From Dehalococcoidia bacterium (GTDB lineage: Bacteria > Chloroflexota > Dehalococcoidia > Tepidiformales > Tepidiformaceae), in NCBI GenBank assembly GCA_020850615.1, contig JADZEI010000018.1, positions 1-64,000 of the forward strand: a DNA stretch of 64,000 nucleotides, read 5' to 3'. This document shows, in pieces, positions 28,791 to 37,615 of the stretch; the stretch's first letter is position 1; each line of letters opens with the position of its first letter. The position numbers were made by a program, and so were the translations under genes. The notes below the pieces were generated by a model. The model was not told the origin of the DNA. It saw only the letters and a list, made by a program, of their open reading frames with translations, and did no database searches.

Positions 28791-29906
28791 ATGACGAAGA
28801 AGACGGTGCTCATCGCCGGGGCGTCTGGCCTCGTGGGGGAGGCGGCCGCGCGCAAGTTCGCCAGCCAGCCGGACTGGGACGTGATCGGCGTTTCGCGGCG
28901 GATCCCGCCGGACCTGCCCGGGGTGCAGCTCCAGAGCGTCGACCTCCTCGACGAAGCCGCCTGCAAGCGCGCGTTCGGTGCGATGGGCCACGTCACGCAC
29001 CTCATCTACGCCGCGGTCAACGAATCGCCCGGGCTGTTCGCCGGCTGGATCGACGACGACCAGATCGAGCGCAACGGACGCATGCTGCGCAACCTGTTCG
29101 AACCCCTGTCCGAGGTGGCCGCGGGCCTGGAGCACGTCTCGCTGCTGCACGGCACGAAGGCCTACGGGCTGCACCACCCATCGATCCCGCCGGAGCGCGT
29201 GCCCATCCCGCTCAAGGAGCGGGCGCCCCGCGTGGAGCACCCGAACTTCTACTGGGTGCAGGAGGACTACCTCCGCGCGAAGCAGGCCGGGCGGAGCTGG
29301 GGCATCACCACCATGCGCCCGACCGTCATCTACGGCGAGGCGCCGGGGAACAACCTCAACCCGCTCCCGGCGCTCGCGGCCTACGCCGCACTGCTGCGCG
29401 AAGCCGGCGAGCCGCTGCACTTCCCCGGCTCCGAAGAGACGCGCGTCATCCGTGAGGCCGTGGACGCCGAGCTGGTCGCCGATGCGCTGCTCTGGGCGGC
29501 GACTTCGCCGGCGGCGCGCGGCGAGGCGTTCAACCTCACAAACGGCGACGTCTACGTGTGGGAGCACACCTGGCCGGCCATCGCGGACGCGCTGGGCATG
29601 GCCGTGGGCGAGCAGCGGCCGGTCACGCTCGGCGCGTGGCTCCCGGCACACCAGGACGCCTGGGCCGCGCTCGTCGCGAAGCACCGGCTGGCCGCAGCGC
29701 CCGACATCGTGGAGTTCGCCGGGGCCAACTCCATCATCTACGCCGACATGCTGCTCGGGCCGGGTGGGCGGTCGAATGTGCCCTTCCTGAACAGCACGAT
29801 CAAGGCGCGCCAGGCCGGCTTCCAGGCCTGCATGGACACCGGGGACATGTTCGGGAAGCTCTTCCGGCGGCTCGTCGAGCGACGGATGATCCCGCCCGCG
29901 CCCTGA
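28791..29906 (+). CDS. PRISE-like SDR reductase (progesterone 5-beta-reductase/iridoid synthase type)
   Basis: A 371-residue atypical short-chain dehydrogenase. The NAD(P) motif GASGLVGEAAA is at the N-terminus. The PRISE-type active-site segments are LHGTKAYGLH, carrying the lysine, and FYWVQEDYL, carrying the tyrosine. This replaces the usual YxxxK. Enzymes of this group reduce enones in plants and bacteria; the bacterial substrate is not known to me. Start at the ATG at 28791, since GGGAGG precedes it by 8 bases. It faces ispG convergently with a 6-base gap. Confidence 0.82.
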   Translation: MTKKTVLIAGASGLVGEAAARKFASQPDWDVIGVSRRIPPDLPGVQLQSVDLLDEAACKRAFGAMGHVTHLIYAAVNESPGLFAGWIDDDQIERNGRMLRNLFEPLSEVAAGLEHVSLLHGTKAYGLHHPSIPPERVPIPLKERAPRVEHPNFYWVQEDYLRAKQAGRSWGITTMRPTVIYGEAPGNNLNPLPALAAYAALLREAGEPLHFPGSEETRVIREAVDAELVADALLWAATSPAARGEAFNLTNGDVYVWEHTWPAIADALGMAVGEQRPVTLGAWLPAHQDAWAALVAKHRLAAAPDIVEFAGANSIIYADMLLGPGGRSNVPFLNSTIKARQAGFQACMDTGDMFGKLFRRLVERRMIPPAP

Positions 29907-29912
29907 GCCGGT

Positions 29913-31076
29913 TCAGACGGCGGCGGGCTTGCGCTTCGTCTCGATGATCGCGTCGAGCTCGGCCTTGAGGCGGTCCAGCACCGTGTCGTACTGGAAGGCG
30001 CCGAGCTCCTCCTCACCGCGCTTCAGGTTCACGAAGTTCGGCGCGCACCAGAGGCCGAGGTCGGCGTCGTCCGTCTCGCCGGGGCCGTTCACGCGGCAGC
30101 CCATCACGGCGATCGTGACGTTGTAGTCCTTCGCGTACGCGGCCATCTCCTTCACGTTGAAGGCGAGGTCGACGAACGCCTCGTTCTCGACGCGGCTGCA
30201 GCTCGGGCAGCTGATGATGTTGAGCCCTTCGCCGAAGTTCTTCGGCACGCTGCGGAACCGGCCGGCCTCGATGTCGTCGATGAGCTGGCGGCCAACCTCG
30301 ACTTCGCGCCACTTCTCGGCGAACGGCAGCGTCAGCGAGACGCGGATCGTGTCGCCGATCCCCTCGGTGAGGAGCTGCTCGAAGGCGATGCGCGTCTTGA
30401 TCGCGCCGTCCGGCAGCATCCCCGCCTCCGTGACGCCGAGATGGAGCGGCACGTCCGGCCGCTGGGCCGCGAACAGCCGGTTGCCCGCGACCACCTTCTT
30501 GGGGTCGCTGTCCTTGAGCGAGACGACGTAGCGCGTGAACCCCAGCGAATCGAGGATGCCGCAGTGTTCGAGCGCGCTCTCGACCATCGCGCGGACGCCC
30601 TCCAGGCCCGGCTCGTCCGCGCCTGCGAACTTCGCGTCCATCTCGGGGTCCACGGACCCGCAGTTCACGCCGACGCGCAGCGCCAGGTCGTGCCGGACCG
30701 CGGTCTCGGCGATGAGCGCGACTTTGTCCCGCACCGGCTTCTGCTTCTCGTGGTGGTAGAGATGCCCCGGGTTGTAGCGCACCTTGTTCACATGCGGCGC
30801 GACCTGCGTGACCAGCCGGTAGTTCTCCTGCAGGTCGACCACAAGGTTCGCTTCCGGCACGCGCGCGCGCACTTCGGCCAGTGCTTCGACGTCCTTCGTG
30901 CTGTCGACGGCGATCCGGACGAGCCCGGCGCCGGCCTCGTGAAGCATGCGAGCCTGGGCGACGGTCGCATCGATGTCCTGCGTGCGGGTGGCGCACATGG
31001 ACTGGATGACGATGGGATGGCCGCCGCCGATGGTGACGCTGCCCGCGCGGACGGGCCGGGAGTTCGCACGCTTCAT
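29913..31076 (-). CDS. ispG: 4-hydroxy-3-methylbut-2-enyl diphosphate synthase
   Basis: A 387-residue Fe-S enzyme of the MEP isoprenoid pathway, which converts MEcPP to HMBPP. The TIM-barrel N-terminus ([23 protein letters not shown]) and the 4Fe-4S domain (ISCPSCSR with CxxC, then [15 protein letters not shown]) are complete. The flavodoxin/ferredoxin-dependent short bacterial form fits the length. The start at 31076 is chosen; a 13-codon extension reaches 31115. With dxs and a polyprenyl synthase elsewhere in the window it supports an MEP-type isoprenoid route. Confidence 0.96.
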   Translation of the reverse strand: MKRANSRPVRAGSVTIGGGHPIVIQSMCATRTQDIDATVAQARMLHEAGAGLVRIAVDSTKDVEALAEVRARVPEANLVVDLQENYRLVTQVAPHVNKVRYNPGHLYHHEKQKPVRDKVALIAETAVRHDLALRVGVNCGSVDPEMDAKFAGADEPGLEGVRAMVESALEHCGILDSLGFTRYVVSLKDSDPKKVVAGNRLFAAQRPDVPLHLGVTEAGMLPDGAIKTRIAFEQLLTEGIGDTIRVSLTLPFAEKWREVEVGRQLIDDIEAGRFRSVPKNFGEGLNIISCPSCSRVENEAFVDLAFNVKEMAAYAKDYNVTIAVMGCRVNGPGETDDADLGLWCAPNFVNLKRGEEELGAFQYDTVLDRLKAELDAIIETKRKPAAV

Positions 31077-31162
31077 GATTCGAAGTGTATCAGCGGGCCC
31101 TGTGACCGTCGTCAACCGCGCTTACGCCGCTATGATGCGCGGCGACCACACCGGGGGAACCC

Positions 31163-32131
31163 ATGCCACTGCCGCTCCTCGAAGCTGACGCGCTCGAAAT
31201 AACGATCCTCGTGGACAACCAGATCGACATGCTCCTGCCGGGCGATGAGCAGGTGGTGCGCCACCCGTATGGGCCGCGCGTGTACAACCCCATCCTCGAA
31301 GACGACGTGACCACCACGCTCCACGCCGAGCACGGCTTCTCCGCGCTGGTCACGCTCATCCAGGACGGCGCGAAACGGCACATCCTCTTCGACGCTGGCG
31401 TCTCGGCGAACGGACTCATCGAGAACATGGACCGCCTGGAGCTCGACTCGAAGGACATCGAGGCGGTGGTGCTCTCCCACGGCCACTTCGACCACACCGG
31501 CGGGCTCGCCGGGCTCGTCGACCGGCTCGGCCGGGTCGCGATGCCGATGATCATCCACCCGGGAGCCTATACGAAGCGGCGGTCGGTGCCGCCCGGCCGG
31601 TTGCCCACGCCCCTGCCGCCGCCCTCGCGCACTGCGATGGAAGGCGCCGGCTTCGAGCTGCTCGAATCAGCGGACCCCTCGCTGCTGTTCGAAGACCGGC
31701 TCCTGGTCACCGGCGAAGTGCCGCGTGCAACGGACTTCGAGCAGGGCTTTCCGTTCTTCCAGTCCCAGGACGCCGGCGGCGAGTGGCACCCCGAGCCGCA
31801 CCTCATGGACGACCAGGCGGTGATCGCGAACGTGAAGGGCCGCGGGCTCGTCGTGCTCACCGGCTGCGGCCACGCGGGCATCGTGAACATCGTCCGGCGG
31901 GCGCAGGCGCTGACCGGCGTGGACCAGGTGCATGCCGTCCTGGGCGGCTTCCACCTCAGCGGCCCGTTCTTCGAACCCATCATCGCGCCCACGATCGAGG
32001 CGCTGCGCGGGTTCGCCCCGTCGCTGGTCGTGCCGGGGCACTGCACCGGGTACAAACCGCAGATGGCCATCGCCCAGGCACTGCCGGAGGCGTACGTGCA
32101 CAACGCCGTGGGCACGACCTACCGCCTCTAA
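31163..32131 (+). CDS. MBL-fold metallohydrolase, dihydropterin/RFA-P synthase-like
   Basis: A 322-residue metallo-beta-lactamase-fold enzyme with the metal motif SHGHFDHTGG, a second histidine in TGCGHAGIVNI, and HLSG and VPGHCTG near the C-terminus. This C-terminal pattern matches the archaeal/bacterial group annotated as 7,8-dihydropterin-6-methyl-4-aminobenzene-phosphate synthase-like proteins. The reaction in this organism is uncertain. It is divergent from ispG across 86 bases and has no membrane segment or signal. Confidence 0.8.
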   Translation: MPLPLLEADALEITILVDNQIDMLLPGDEQVVRHPYGPRVYNPILEDDVTTTLHAEHGFSALVTLIQDGAKRHILFDAGVSANGLIENMDRLELDSKDIEAVVLSHGHFDHTGGLAGLVDRLGRVAMPMIIHPGAYTKRRSVPPGRLPTPLPPPSRTAMEGAGFELLESADPSLLFEDRLLVTGEVPRATDFEQGFPFFQSQDAGGEWHPEPHLMDDQAVIANVKGRGLVVLTGCGHAGIVNIVRRAQALTGVDQVHAVLGGFHLSGPFFEPIIAPTIEALRGFAPSLVVPGHCTGYKPQMAIAQALPEAYVHNAVGTTYRL

Positions 32132-32358
32132 CGGCTGACCTCCGATTCCGCAATCCGCGATACGCACCGGCCGTCCACCGGGCGGCCACCGACCCCAGGT
32201 CCCGGTTTTCTTATGTCCGGCGCTGTTACCGAAGAGCCACGGAGGCGTCACCACTATTTCGTTGTCCTGTCACCGGACTCACCTGAACACTGGGCCCACT
32301 CGACCGACAACCAAGGGGAACCCGTTGCAGTCGAGGTGTTCGTTCGGGGGAACAAGAG
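32132..32358 (+). promoter_or_regulatory. Leader of the sigma factor gene
   Basis: A 227-base gap before the sigma gene. GTCCGG at about 32216 and CCGGAC at about 32275 could close a structured element of roughly 65 bases. I compared it by eye with c-di-GMP, c-di-AMP, cobalamin, guanidine and fluoride riboswitch cores and found no match. No clear -35/-10 was seen. Confidence 0.3.
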
Positions 32359-33129
32359 ATGGAATGGCTGTCGCCAGAAACAGAAGACGTCGAAGAGGAA
32401 GCGCCCCAACAGCGGTTGTCGCTGGAGGAGCAGCAGCAGCTCGTGATGCAGTACGCGCCACTGGTCCGGCGTGTCGCACGGTCGCTGCCGCTGGAGATCC
32501 CGGGGCTCCTGGAGTTTGAGGACGCCGTCGGCTACGGCACCTGTGGCCTCGTCGAGGCGGTGCGGAGGTACGACCCGTCGAAGGGCACGAACTTCCACGC
32601 CTACGCCGTGCGCCGCATCCGCGGGTCGATGATCGACGCCTTCCGGCGGATGGATCGCCTGAGCCGCACCATGCGGCAGAAGGCCCGCGACGTGCAGCGC
32701 GCCCAGAGCGAGCTCGAGGTCATCCTCGGGCGGTCGCCCAACGAAACCGAAGCGGCAAATCACCTGGGTTTGTCGATCGAGCAGTACCGCGACGCGTCCT
32801 CCAACGCGCGCTGGGTCACGGTCTCCCTGGACCGGATGCTCGAGAAGGACGACGACGGGGACTCGTTCCCGGCCGCGGAAATGCCCACGGCCGACGAGGA
32901 CATCGACTTCACCCGCAGCTTCGAGGAGAAAGAGTTGTACGAAGACCTGGCGCGCGCGGTCCAGGGGCTGCCCGAGCGGGAGCGCCTGGTCGTCTCCCTC
33001 TATTATGTCGAGCACTTGACCATGAAGGACATCGCCAACGTCCTCCAGGTCTCCGAGACGCGGGTCAGCCAGCTCCACGCCCAGGCGGTGAAGCGCCTCC
33101 GCCGCACGATGCTGCACGAAGCCGCGTAG
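32359..33129 (+). CDS. Sigma-70 family factor, FliA/WhiG-like
   Basis: A 256-residue alternative sigma factor with regions 2, 3 and 4. Region 2 contains LEFEDAVGYGTCGLVEAVRRYDPSKGTNFHAYAVRRIRGSMIDAFR, of which the YDP-x5-F-x-YA-x-RRIRG pattern is typical. Region 3 follows with RSPNETEAANHLGLS. Region 4 is LPERERLVVSLYY followed by the helix-turn-helix TMKDIANVLQVSETRVSQLH. The FliA/WhiG/SigB-type group fits best; there are no flagellar genes nearby. A strong terminator hairpin lies 23 bases downstream, so the gene is probably monocistronic. Confidence 0.9.
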   Translation: MEWLSPETEDVEEEAPQQRLSLEEQQQLVMQYAPLVRRVARSLPLEIPGLLEFEDAVGYGTCGLVEAVRRYDPSKGTNFHAYAVRRIRGSMIDAFRRMDRLSRTMRQKARDVQRAQSELEVILGRSPNETEAANHLGLSIEQYRDASSNARWVTVSLDRMLEKDDDGDSFPAAEMPTADEDIDFTRSFEEKELYEDLARAVQGLPERERLVVSLYYVEHLTMKDIANVLQVSETRVSQLHAQAVKRLRRTMLHEAA

Positions 33130-33151
33130 CCTCGCTTGCTACTACGCCCAT

Positions 33152-33186
33152 GCACAGCCGCCGCGGGTTTCTCGCGGCGGCTGTGC
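33152..33186 (+). terminator. Terminator hairpin after sigma factor gene
   Basis: A perfect 14-bp stem (33152-33165 with 33173-33186) encloses a seven-base loop, GGTTTCT. It begins 23 bases after the sigma stop codon. The stem is GCACAGCCGCCGCG. A short T-containing stretch follows, without a long T-run. Confidence 0.75.
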
Positions 33187-33411
33187 TGTGTCTCCGCCGG
33201 TGTCGAATCAGTAAGGGGGACCGTTGGAGAGTGGACGTACGGGGATCCCGCTACTTGCCGGCAACGTGCCGATCCACCCCTAGTGGCGTGGACATTCCTG
33301 CCGAACATATGAATGAACGGCAGGAGACCGCGCAAGTCGAAGCGGGGTGGAGGGCCGGCGGATGTGGGGTGGTGGCCCCTGGGGTAGAAGAAGTCCGAAA
33401 CGGGGGAAGTT
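33187..33411 (+). promoter_or_regulatory. Leader of the atypical response-regulator gene
   Basis: About 225 bases between the sigma terminator and the next start. CCTGCCG and CGGCAGG near 33297-33324 form a 7-bp hairpin with a 14-base A/T-rich loop. A GGGGGAAG ribosome-binding tract precedes the ATG at 33412. No confident promoter boxes were seen. Confidence 0.3.
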
Positions 33412-34182
33412 ATGGCAGAGCGACATGATGACGGGTACCGCAACGCCGTTGCGTTCGTGACCCATACGCGTGACTACCGGTCGGCTGAGGTCTTGCCCGC
33501 GCTCGCGCGCCACGGCTACACGACCACGGAACGTCCGCACGACCGCGAGACCGAACGGCTGCTCGCGCAGTTCGACCCGGACCTCGTCGTGCTCGCCGTG
33601 GACCCGCGCCACGAAGGCGACCTCGCGCTCATCCGCTCGGTCGCGCGCACGTGCCAGGGCGCGTTGCTGGTGCTCGCCCCCGGGCCGCACGGCAACGGGC
33701 TGAGCGCCGCGCTCGAAGCCGGCGCCGATGTCTGCCTGCGCGACACCGACGGCGTCGAGATGCTCGGGGCGCAGCTCTCCGCCCTCTCCCGGCGCAAGTC
33801 ACGCGGTGTCGAACCCGAGGAAGAGTCGCTCAGCGTCATCACCGTCCGCGACCTCGTGCTGGACTTCGACCGCTGCCAGGCCGTTCGCGACCAGGACCTC
33901 ATCCCGCTCACGCCGACTGAGTTCAAGATCCTCGCCTACCTCGCGAAGAACGCCGGCAAGGTCGTCAGCCCCGTCGAGATCCTCCGCGCCGTGCAGGACT
34001 ACACCTACTCTGACCGCGAAGCGCAGGAGATCGTGAAGGTCTACATCCGGCGCATCCGGCGGAAGGTCGAGCTCGACCCGGCGGAGCCGAACTACATCAT
34101 CAACGTCCGCGGCTTCGGCTACATGCTGGAGCGGCGGCTCATGAAGCGGCCTGAAAGCGGGCGCGTCACCGAAGCCGCCTGA
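33412..34182 (+). CDS. Response-regulator-like protein with degenerate receiver and OmpR-type DNA-binding domain
   Basis: A 256-residue protein. The C-terminal half is a clear OmpR winged helix (LIPLTPTEFKILAYLAKNAGKVV, VKVYIRRIRRKVELDP, INVRGFGYML). The N-terminal half has the strand pattern of a receiver, but key residues are absent. The acidic pair after the first strand is replaced by VTHTRD. The phosphoacceptor position in DPDLVVLA reads Ala (A62), although D64 is close, and there is no KP motif. It probably acts without classic phosphorylation, like other pseudo-receivers. No kinase is adjacent. It lies between a sigma factor and a class II aldolase, each separated from it by a terminator. 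Confidence 0.85.
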   Translation: MAERHDDGYRNAVAFVTHTRDYRSAEVLPALARHGYTTTERPHDRETERLLAQFDPDLVVLAVDPRHEGDLALIRSVARTCQGALLVLAPGPHGNGLSAALEAGADVCLRDTDGVEMLGAQLSALSRRKSRGVEPEEESLSVITVRDLVLDFDRCQAVRDQDLIPLTPTEFKILAYLAKNAGKVVSPVEILRAVQDYTYSDREAQEIVKVYIRRIRRKVELDPAEPNYIINVRGFGYMLERRLMKRPESGRVTEAA

Positions 34183-34207
34183 CGCGATTTCAGACCAGTA
34201 GCGACTG

Positions 34208-34240
34208 AGACGGCGCCCCAATGGGCGCCGTCTTCGTCTT
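34208..34240 (+). terminator. Rho-independent terminator after atypical regulator
   Basis: AGACGGCGCCC (34208-34218) pairs perfectly with GGGCGCCGTCT (34223-34233) around a CAAT loop, followed by TCGTCTTT. It lies 26 bases after the regulator stop and 25 bases before the aldolase start. Confidence 0.85.
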
Positions 34241-34264
34241 TACGGCGATGGTAGAATCGCACGC

Positions 34265-35611
34265 ATGAATAGCACCCTCGCCGACATCTTGGACCTCAGC
34301 GGTCCCCGCCCCCAGCTCCGCGACGCAAAGGCCGTCCGGGCGCAGATCGACGACGTGGTCCGTCTCGCGGTCTTCGGGTCGGACCAGGAGAAGGCCCTCG
34401 CGCGCTATGCGATCCACACCGCGGCCCCGCAGCTGGGCGCGGTGTCCTCCTCCATCTGGGGCCTCTATTCGGCACGCGGCCGCGGCGAAGTCAACGGATT
34501 CACCTGCCCGGCGGTGAACATCCGCGGCATGGCCTACGACATGTCGCGGGCGCTCTTCCGCGCGATCAAGTCCACCGACGCCACCGCGACCATCTTCGAG
34601 CTCGCGCGCTCCGAGATGGGCTACACCTTCCAGGAGCCGGCCGAGCTCGCCGCCGTCGTGCTCGCCGCCGCCATCGCCGAGGACTACGTCGGCCCGGTGT
34701 TCATCCAGGGCGACCACTTCCAGGCCAACGCCAAGAAGTTCGCGACCGACGCCGAGGGCGAGACGAAGGCGCTCGAAGACCTGATCCGCAAGGCGGTCGC
34801 GGCGCAGTTCTACTGCATCGACATCGACGCCTCGACGCTCGTCGACCTCAGCTTCGAAAAGGTGCGTGACCAGCAGGCGCCGAACTCGAAGCTCACCGCC
34901 CGCCTCTCGAAGCTCGTGCGCGAGCTGGAGCCGGAGGGCGTGACCATCTCGCTCGGCGGCGAAATCGGCGAAGTCGGCAAGGAAAACAGCACCGTCGAGG
35001 AGCTGACCGAGTACGTCGACGGCTTCCGCGAGATCGTCGGTGGCGACTTCACCGGCCTCGCCAAGGTCAGCGTCCAGACGGGCACGAGCCACGGCGGCAT
35101 CCCACTGCCGGACGGCACGATTGCCAGCGTCGCGATCGACTTCGACACCCTGGAGCAGCTCTCCCGCGTGAGCCGCGAGCGCTACGGCATGGCCGGCGCG
35201 GTCCAGCACGGCGCCAGCACCCTCCCGGACGAGCTGTTCCACCGCTTCCCTTCGGTCGAGACCGCCGAGATCCACCTCGCGACCGGCTTCCAGAACATCA
35301 TGCTCGGCCACGAGCGGTTCCCTTCGGACCTGCTCGACGAGATGCGCCGCTGGTGCGAATCCGAGCTCTCGAACGAGCGCAAGTCCGGCGAAACCGATAC
35401 CCAGTTCTTCTACAAGACGCGGAAGAAGGTCTGGGGCCCGTTCAAGCCGCAGACCTGGGGCCTGCCTGAGGACATCCGCGGCGCGCTCAACGCCGAGCTC
35501 CAGGCGAAGTTCGAGTTCCTCATCCGCCAGCTGAAGGCCGACGGCACGAAGGACATCACGCTGCGCCACGTGGTGCAGAAGCCGGTCGAGCTGGCGCCGC
35601 CCAGCCTGTAG
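34265..35611 (+). CDS. Class II (zinc) aldolase-like protein, long form
   Basis: A 448-residue protein with class II fructose/tagatose-bisphosphate aldolase features: zinc-binding FIQGDHFQ, EIGEVG, SVQTGTSHGG, and AVQHGASTLP near the phosphate site. Class II FBA enzymes are usually about 280-360 residues. Here the extra length is an N-terminal segment of about 60 residues before the barrel and a long helical C-terminus (TDTQFFYKTRKKVWGPF and beyond). It may supply the organism's glycolytic/gluconeogenic aldolase or act on a related ketose phosphate. It is not in a sugar operon; the next gene is a response regulator. Confidence 0.75.
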   Translation: MNSTLADILDLSGPRPQLRDAKAVRAQIDDVVRLAVFGSDQEKALARYAIHTAAPQLGAVSSSIWGLYSARGRGEVNGFTCPAVNIRGMAYDMSRALFRAIKSTDATATIFELARSEMGYTFQEPAELAAVVLAAAIAEDYVGPVFIQGDHFQANAKKFATDAEGETKALEDLIRKAVAAQFYCIDIDASTLVDLSFEKVRDQQAPNSKLTARLSKLVRELEPEGVTISLGGEIGEVGKENSTVEELTEYVDGFREIVGGDFTGLAKVSVQTGTSHGGIPLPDGTIASVAIDFDTLEQLSRVSRERYGMAGAVQHGASTLPDELFHRFPSVETAEIHLATGFQNIMLGHERFPSDLLDEMRRWCESELSNERKSGETDTQFFYKTRKKVWGPFKPQTWGLPEDIRGALNAELQAKFEFLIRQLKADGTKDITLRHVVQKPVELAPPSL

Positions 35612-35717
35612 GCCGGCTCACAGCTCGATTGCAACCGCGGCGCAGAGCGGGCGCCTTTACCTTCGCTTCGTACGAGTCCAACTACGGTGGTTGGTAAAGA
35701 AGGCTCGGGGTCAGTGC

Positions 35718-36380
35718 ATGAGAGTCCTGGTCGTTGAAGACGAAGAGCCCATTGCAAGCGCGATCGAACGCGGTCTCATCAAGATCGGGTACGCGGTCGA
35801 CGTGGCCTACGACGGCGTGGAAGCGCTCGATAAGGCGGGCGTCAACAACTACGACGTTATCTGCCTGGACCTGAACCTGCCCCGCATGGATGGCATGGAG
35901 GTGTGCCGCCGGCTCCGCGAGGACCGCTTCGCCGGCGGCATCATCATGCTCACCGCGCGGAGCGCTATCCGCGACCGGATCGAGGGCCTCGACCAGGGCG
36001 CCGACGATTACCTCGTGAAGCCGTTCGCCTTCAGCGAGCTGGCCGCCCGCATCCGCGCGGTTACGCGCCGCGAGGGCGGCCTTCGCGAGCCGGTGCTGAA
36101 CACCCGTGGGCTCGAGCTCGACCCGAACACGAACCGCGTGAAGCGCGACGGCAAGGACATCCACCTGACGCCGAAGGAGTTCTCGCTGCTCTACTACCTG
36201 GCCCGCAACGAAGGCCGCGCGGTGCCGCAGGAAGAGCTCCTCGAGCACATCTGGGACGAGCACGCGAACCCATTCACACAGACCGTCAAAGTGCACATGA
36301 ACAACCTCCGTCGGAAACTTAACGAGGGCTTTGACGACCAACTGATAGAAACGATCCGGGGGAAAGGCTACGTCCTCTAG
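35718..36380 (+). CDS. OmpR-family response regulator
   Basis: A 220-residue regulator with a complete receiver: VVEDEEP acidic pair, phosphoacceptor Asp in ICLDLNLPRMDG, MLTARS, and LVKPFAFSEL. The winged-helix effector follows (LTPKEFSLLYYLARNEGRAVPQ, HMNNLRRKL, TIRGKGYVL). I chose the ATG at 35718, which gives the family's MRVLVVEDE N-terminus; the frame extends nine codons further up. It precedes a sensor kinase on the same strand and the two surely form one system. Confidence 0.94.
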   Translation: MRVLVVEDEEPIASAIERGLIKIGYAVDVAYDGVEALDKAGVNNYDVICLDLNLPRMDGMEVCRRLREDRFAGGIIMLTARSAIRDRIEGLDQGADDYLVKPFAFSELAARIRAVTRREGGLREPVLNTRGLELDPNTNRVKRDGKDIHLTPKEFSLLYYLARNEGRAVPQEELLEHIWDEHANPFTQTVKVHMNNLRRKLNEGFDDQLIETIRGKGYVL

Positions 36381-36444
36381 CGTACGGGTCCCGGCTTTCG
36401 CTCGAACCGTCCGTTTCCGCCTGACTATCTGGTACTCGAGCCTC

Positions 36445-37575
36445 ATGCTCGTGTTCGGCATCGCGTTCGTCGTCGCGCTCAATGTTGCCGCGCGCCTCGA
36501 CCGGCCGAACCTCGTGCAGCCCGTGGGTGTCGAATTCCAGATGGTGCAGACGTCGGGACCGGGCGGTACGTGGCGTACCATCAGCCAGCCGCGCGTCACC
36601 TGGCGCGACGTGGAGGACAGCCTCTACTCGCAGAACCTGGACCAGCTGCGCAACTGGTCGATCTTCGCCGTCGTCGGGCTCGCGCTCGCTTCCGGCATCG
36701 GCGGCTACGTGCTCTCCGGGATGATGCTCCAGCCGGTCCGCGACATCACCGACGCCGCCTCGACGATCAGCGCGACGAACCTCAGCCGGCGGATCAACCA
36801 CCAGGGCGCCGATGACGAGATGAAGGCCCTCGCGGACACGTTCGACCGCATGATCGAGCGGCTCGAGCACTCCTTCGAACAGCAGCGCCAGTTCGTGCAG
36901 GACGCCTCGCACGAACTGCGCACGCCGCTCGCCGCGATCCGCACGAACATCGAGGTCGCGGAGATGGACCCGCAGCTCAGCGACGACGAGTACCGCGACC
37001 TGCTCGCGCTGATCAAGTCGCAGACCGAGCGGCTGACCCGCCTGAGCGAGGACCTGCTCCTCCTTTCCGCTTCGGAACGGGACGGCCGCGCCGAGTTCGA
37101 GCCCGTGAACCTGGTGAGCCTCGCGCACGACGTGAGCCGCCAGCTCACCCCGCTCGCCCACGGGCGCCAGATGGTCCTCCGCGTCGAGGGCGATCCGGAC
37201 GTGGAGGCGCAGGCCGACCCCGATGCGCTCTTCCGCTGCCTCTTCAACCTCGTCGACAACGCGATCAAGTACTCGGGCGACGGCCGGCTGGTGACCATCT
37301 CGGTGCAGCGGGAACCGGCCTGGGCCACCGTCAGCGTGACCGACAATGGCCCGGGTATCAGCGCCGAGCAGCAGGCCTCGATCTTCGAGCGCTTCTACCG
37401 CGTCGACGCGGGCCGGAGCCGCCGCGAAGGGGGCACCGGGCTCGGCCTCGCCATCGTCCGCGAGCTCGTCCAGACCATGAATGGCACCGTCAGCGTCGAA
37501 TCGACGCCCGGCGCGGGGGCGACGTTCCGCCTCCGGCTCGCGCCGGCCCCCGTCGCGGCGCCCCTCCTGGTCTGA
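36445..37575 (+). CDS. Sensor histidine kinase paired with the preceding regulator (start uncertain)
   Basis: A 376-residue kinase as counted from the ATG at 36445. Motifs: a second helix (WSIFAVVGLALASGIGGYVL), HAMP, phosphoacceptor DASHELRTP, N box NLVDNAIKYSG, DNGPGI and GGTGLGLAIV. In-frame codons before 36445 encode a typical kinase N-terminus (ARTVRFRLTIWYSSLM) that belongs to the first helix. Back to the stop at 36346 there is no ATG, GTG or TTG in that frame, only a CTG at 36421. The true start may be that CTG or another rare codon. From 36445 the first helix is short but usable. Confidence 0.88.
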   Translation: MLVFGIAFVVALNVAARLDRPNLVQPVGVEFQMVQTSGPGGTWRTISQPRVTWRDVEDSLYSQNLDQLRNWSIFAVVGLALASGIGGYVLSGMMLQPVRDITDAASTISATNLSRRINHQGADDEMKALADTFDRMIERLEHSFEQQRQFVQDASHELRTPLAAIRTNIEVAEMDPQLSDDEYRDLLALIKSQTERLTRLSEDLLLLSASERDGRAEFEPVNLVSLAHDVSRQLTPLAHGRQMVLRVEGDPDVEAQADPDALFRCLFNLVDNAIKYSGDGRLVTISVQREPAWATVSVTDNGPGISAEQQASIFERFYRVDAGRSRREGGTGLGLAIVRELVQTMNGTVSVESTPGAGATFRLRLAPAPVAAPLLV

Positions 37576-37615
37576 GCTGTCCAGCAACGTCCGGAAAAGG
37601 GCCGGGCCTCGATTC

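Noticed and set aside
33150-33428. A 92-codon plus-strand frame after the sigma gene
   Set aside because: It starts inside the terminator hairpin, has no ribosome site, and resembles no protein. The region is better read as a leader.
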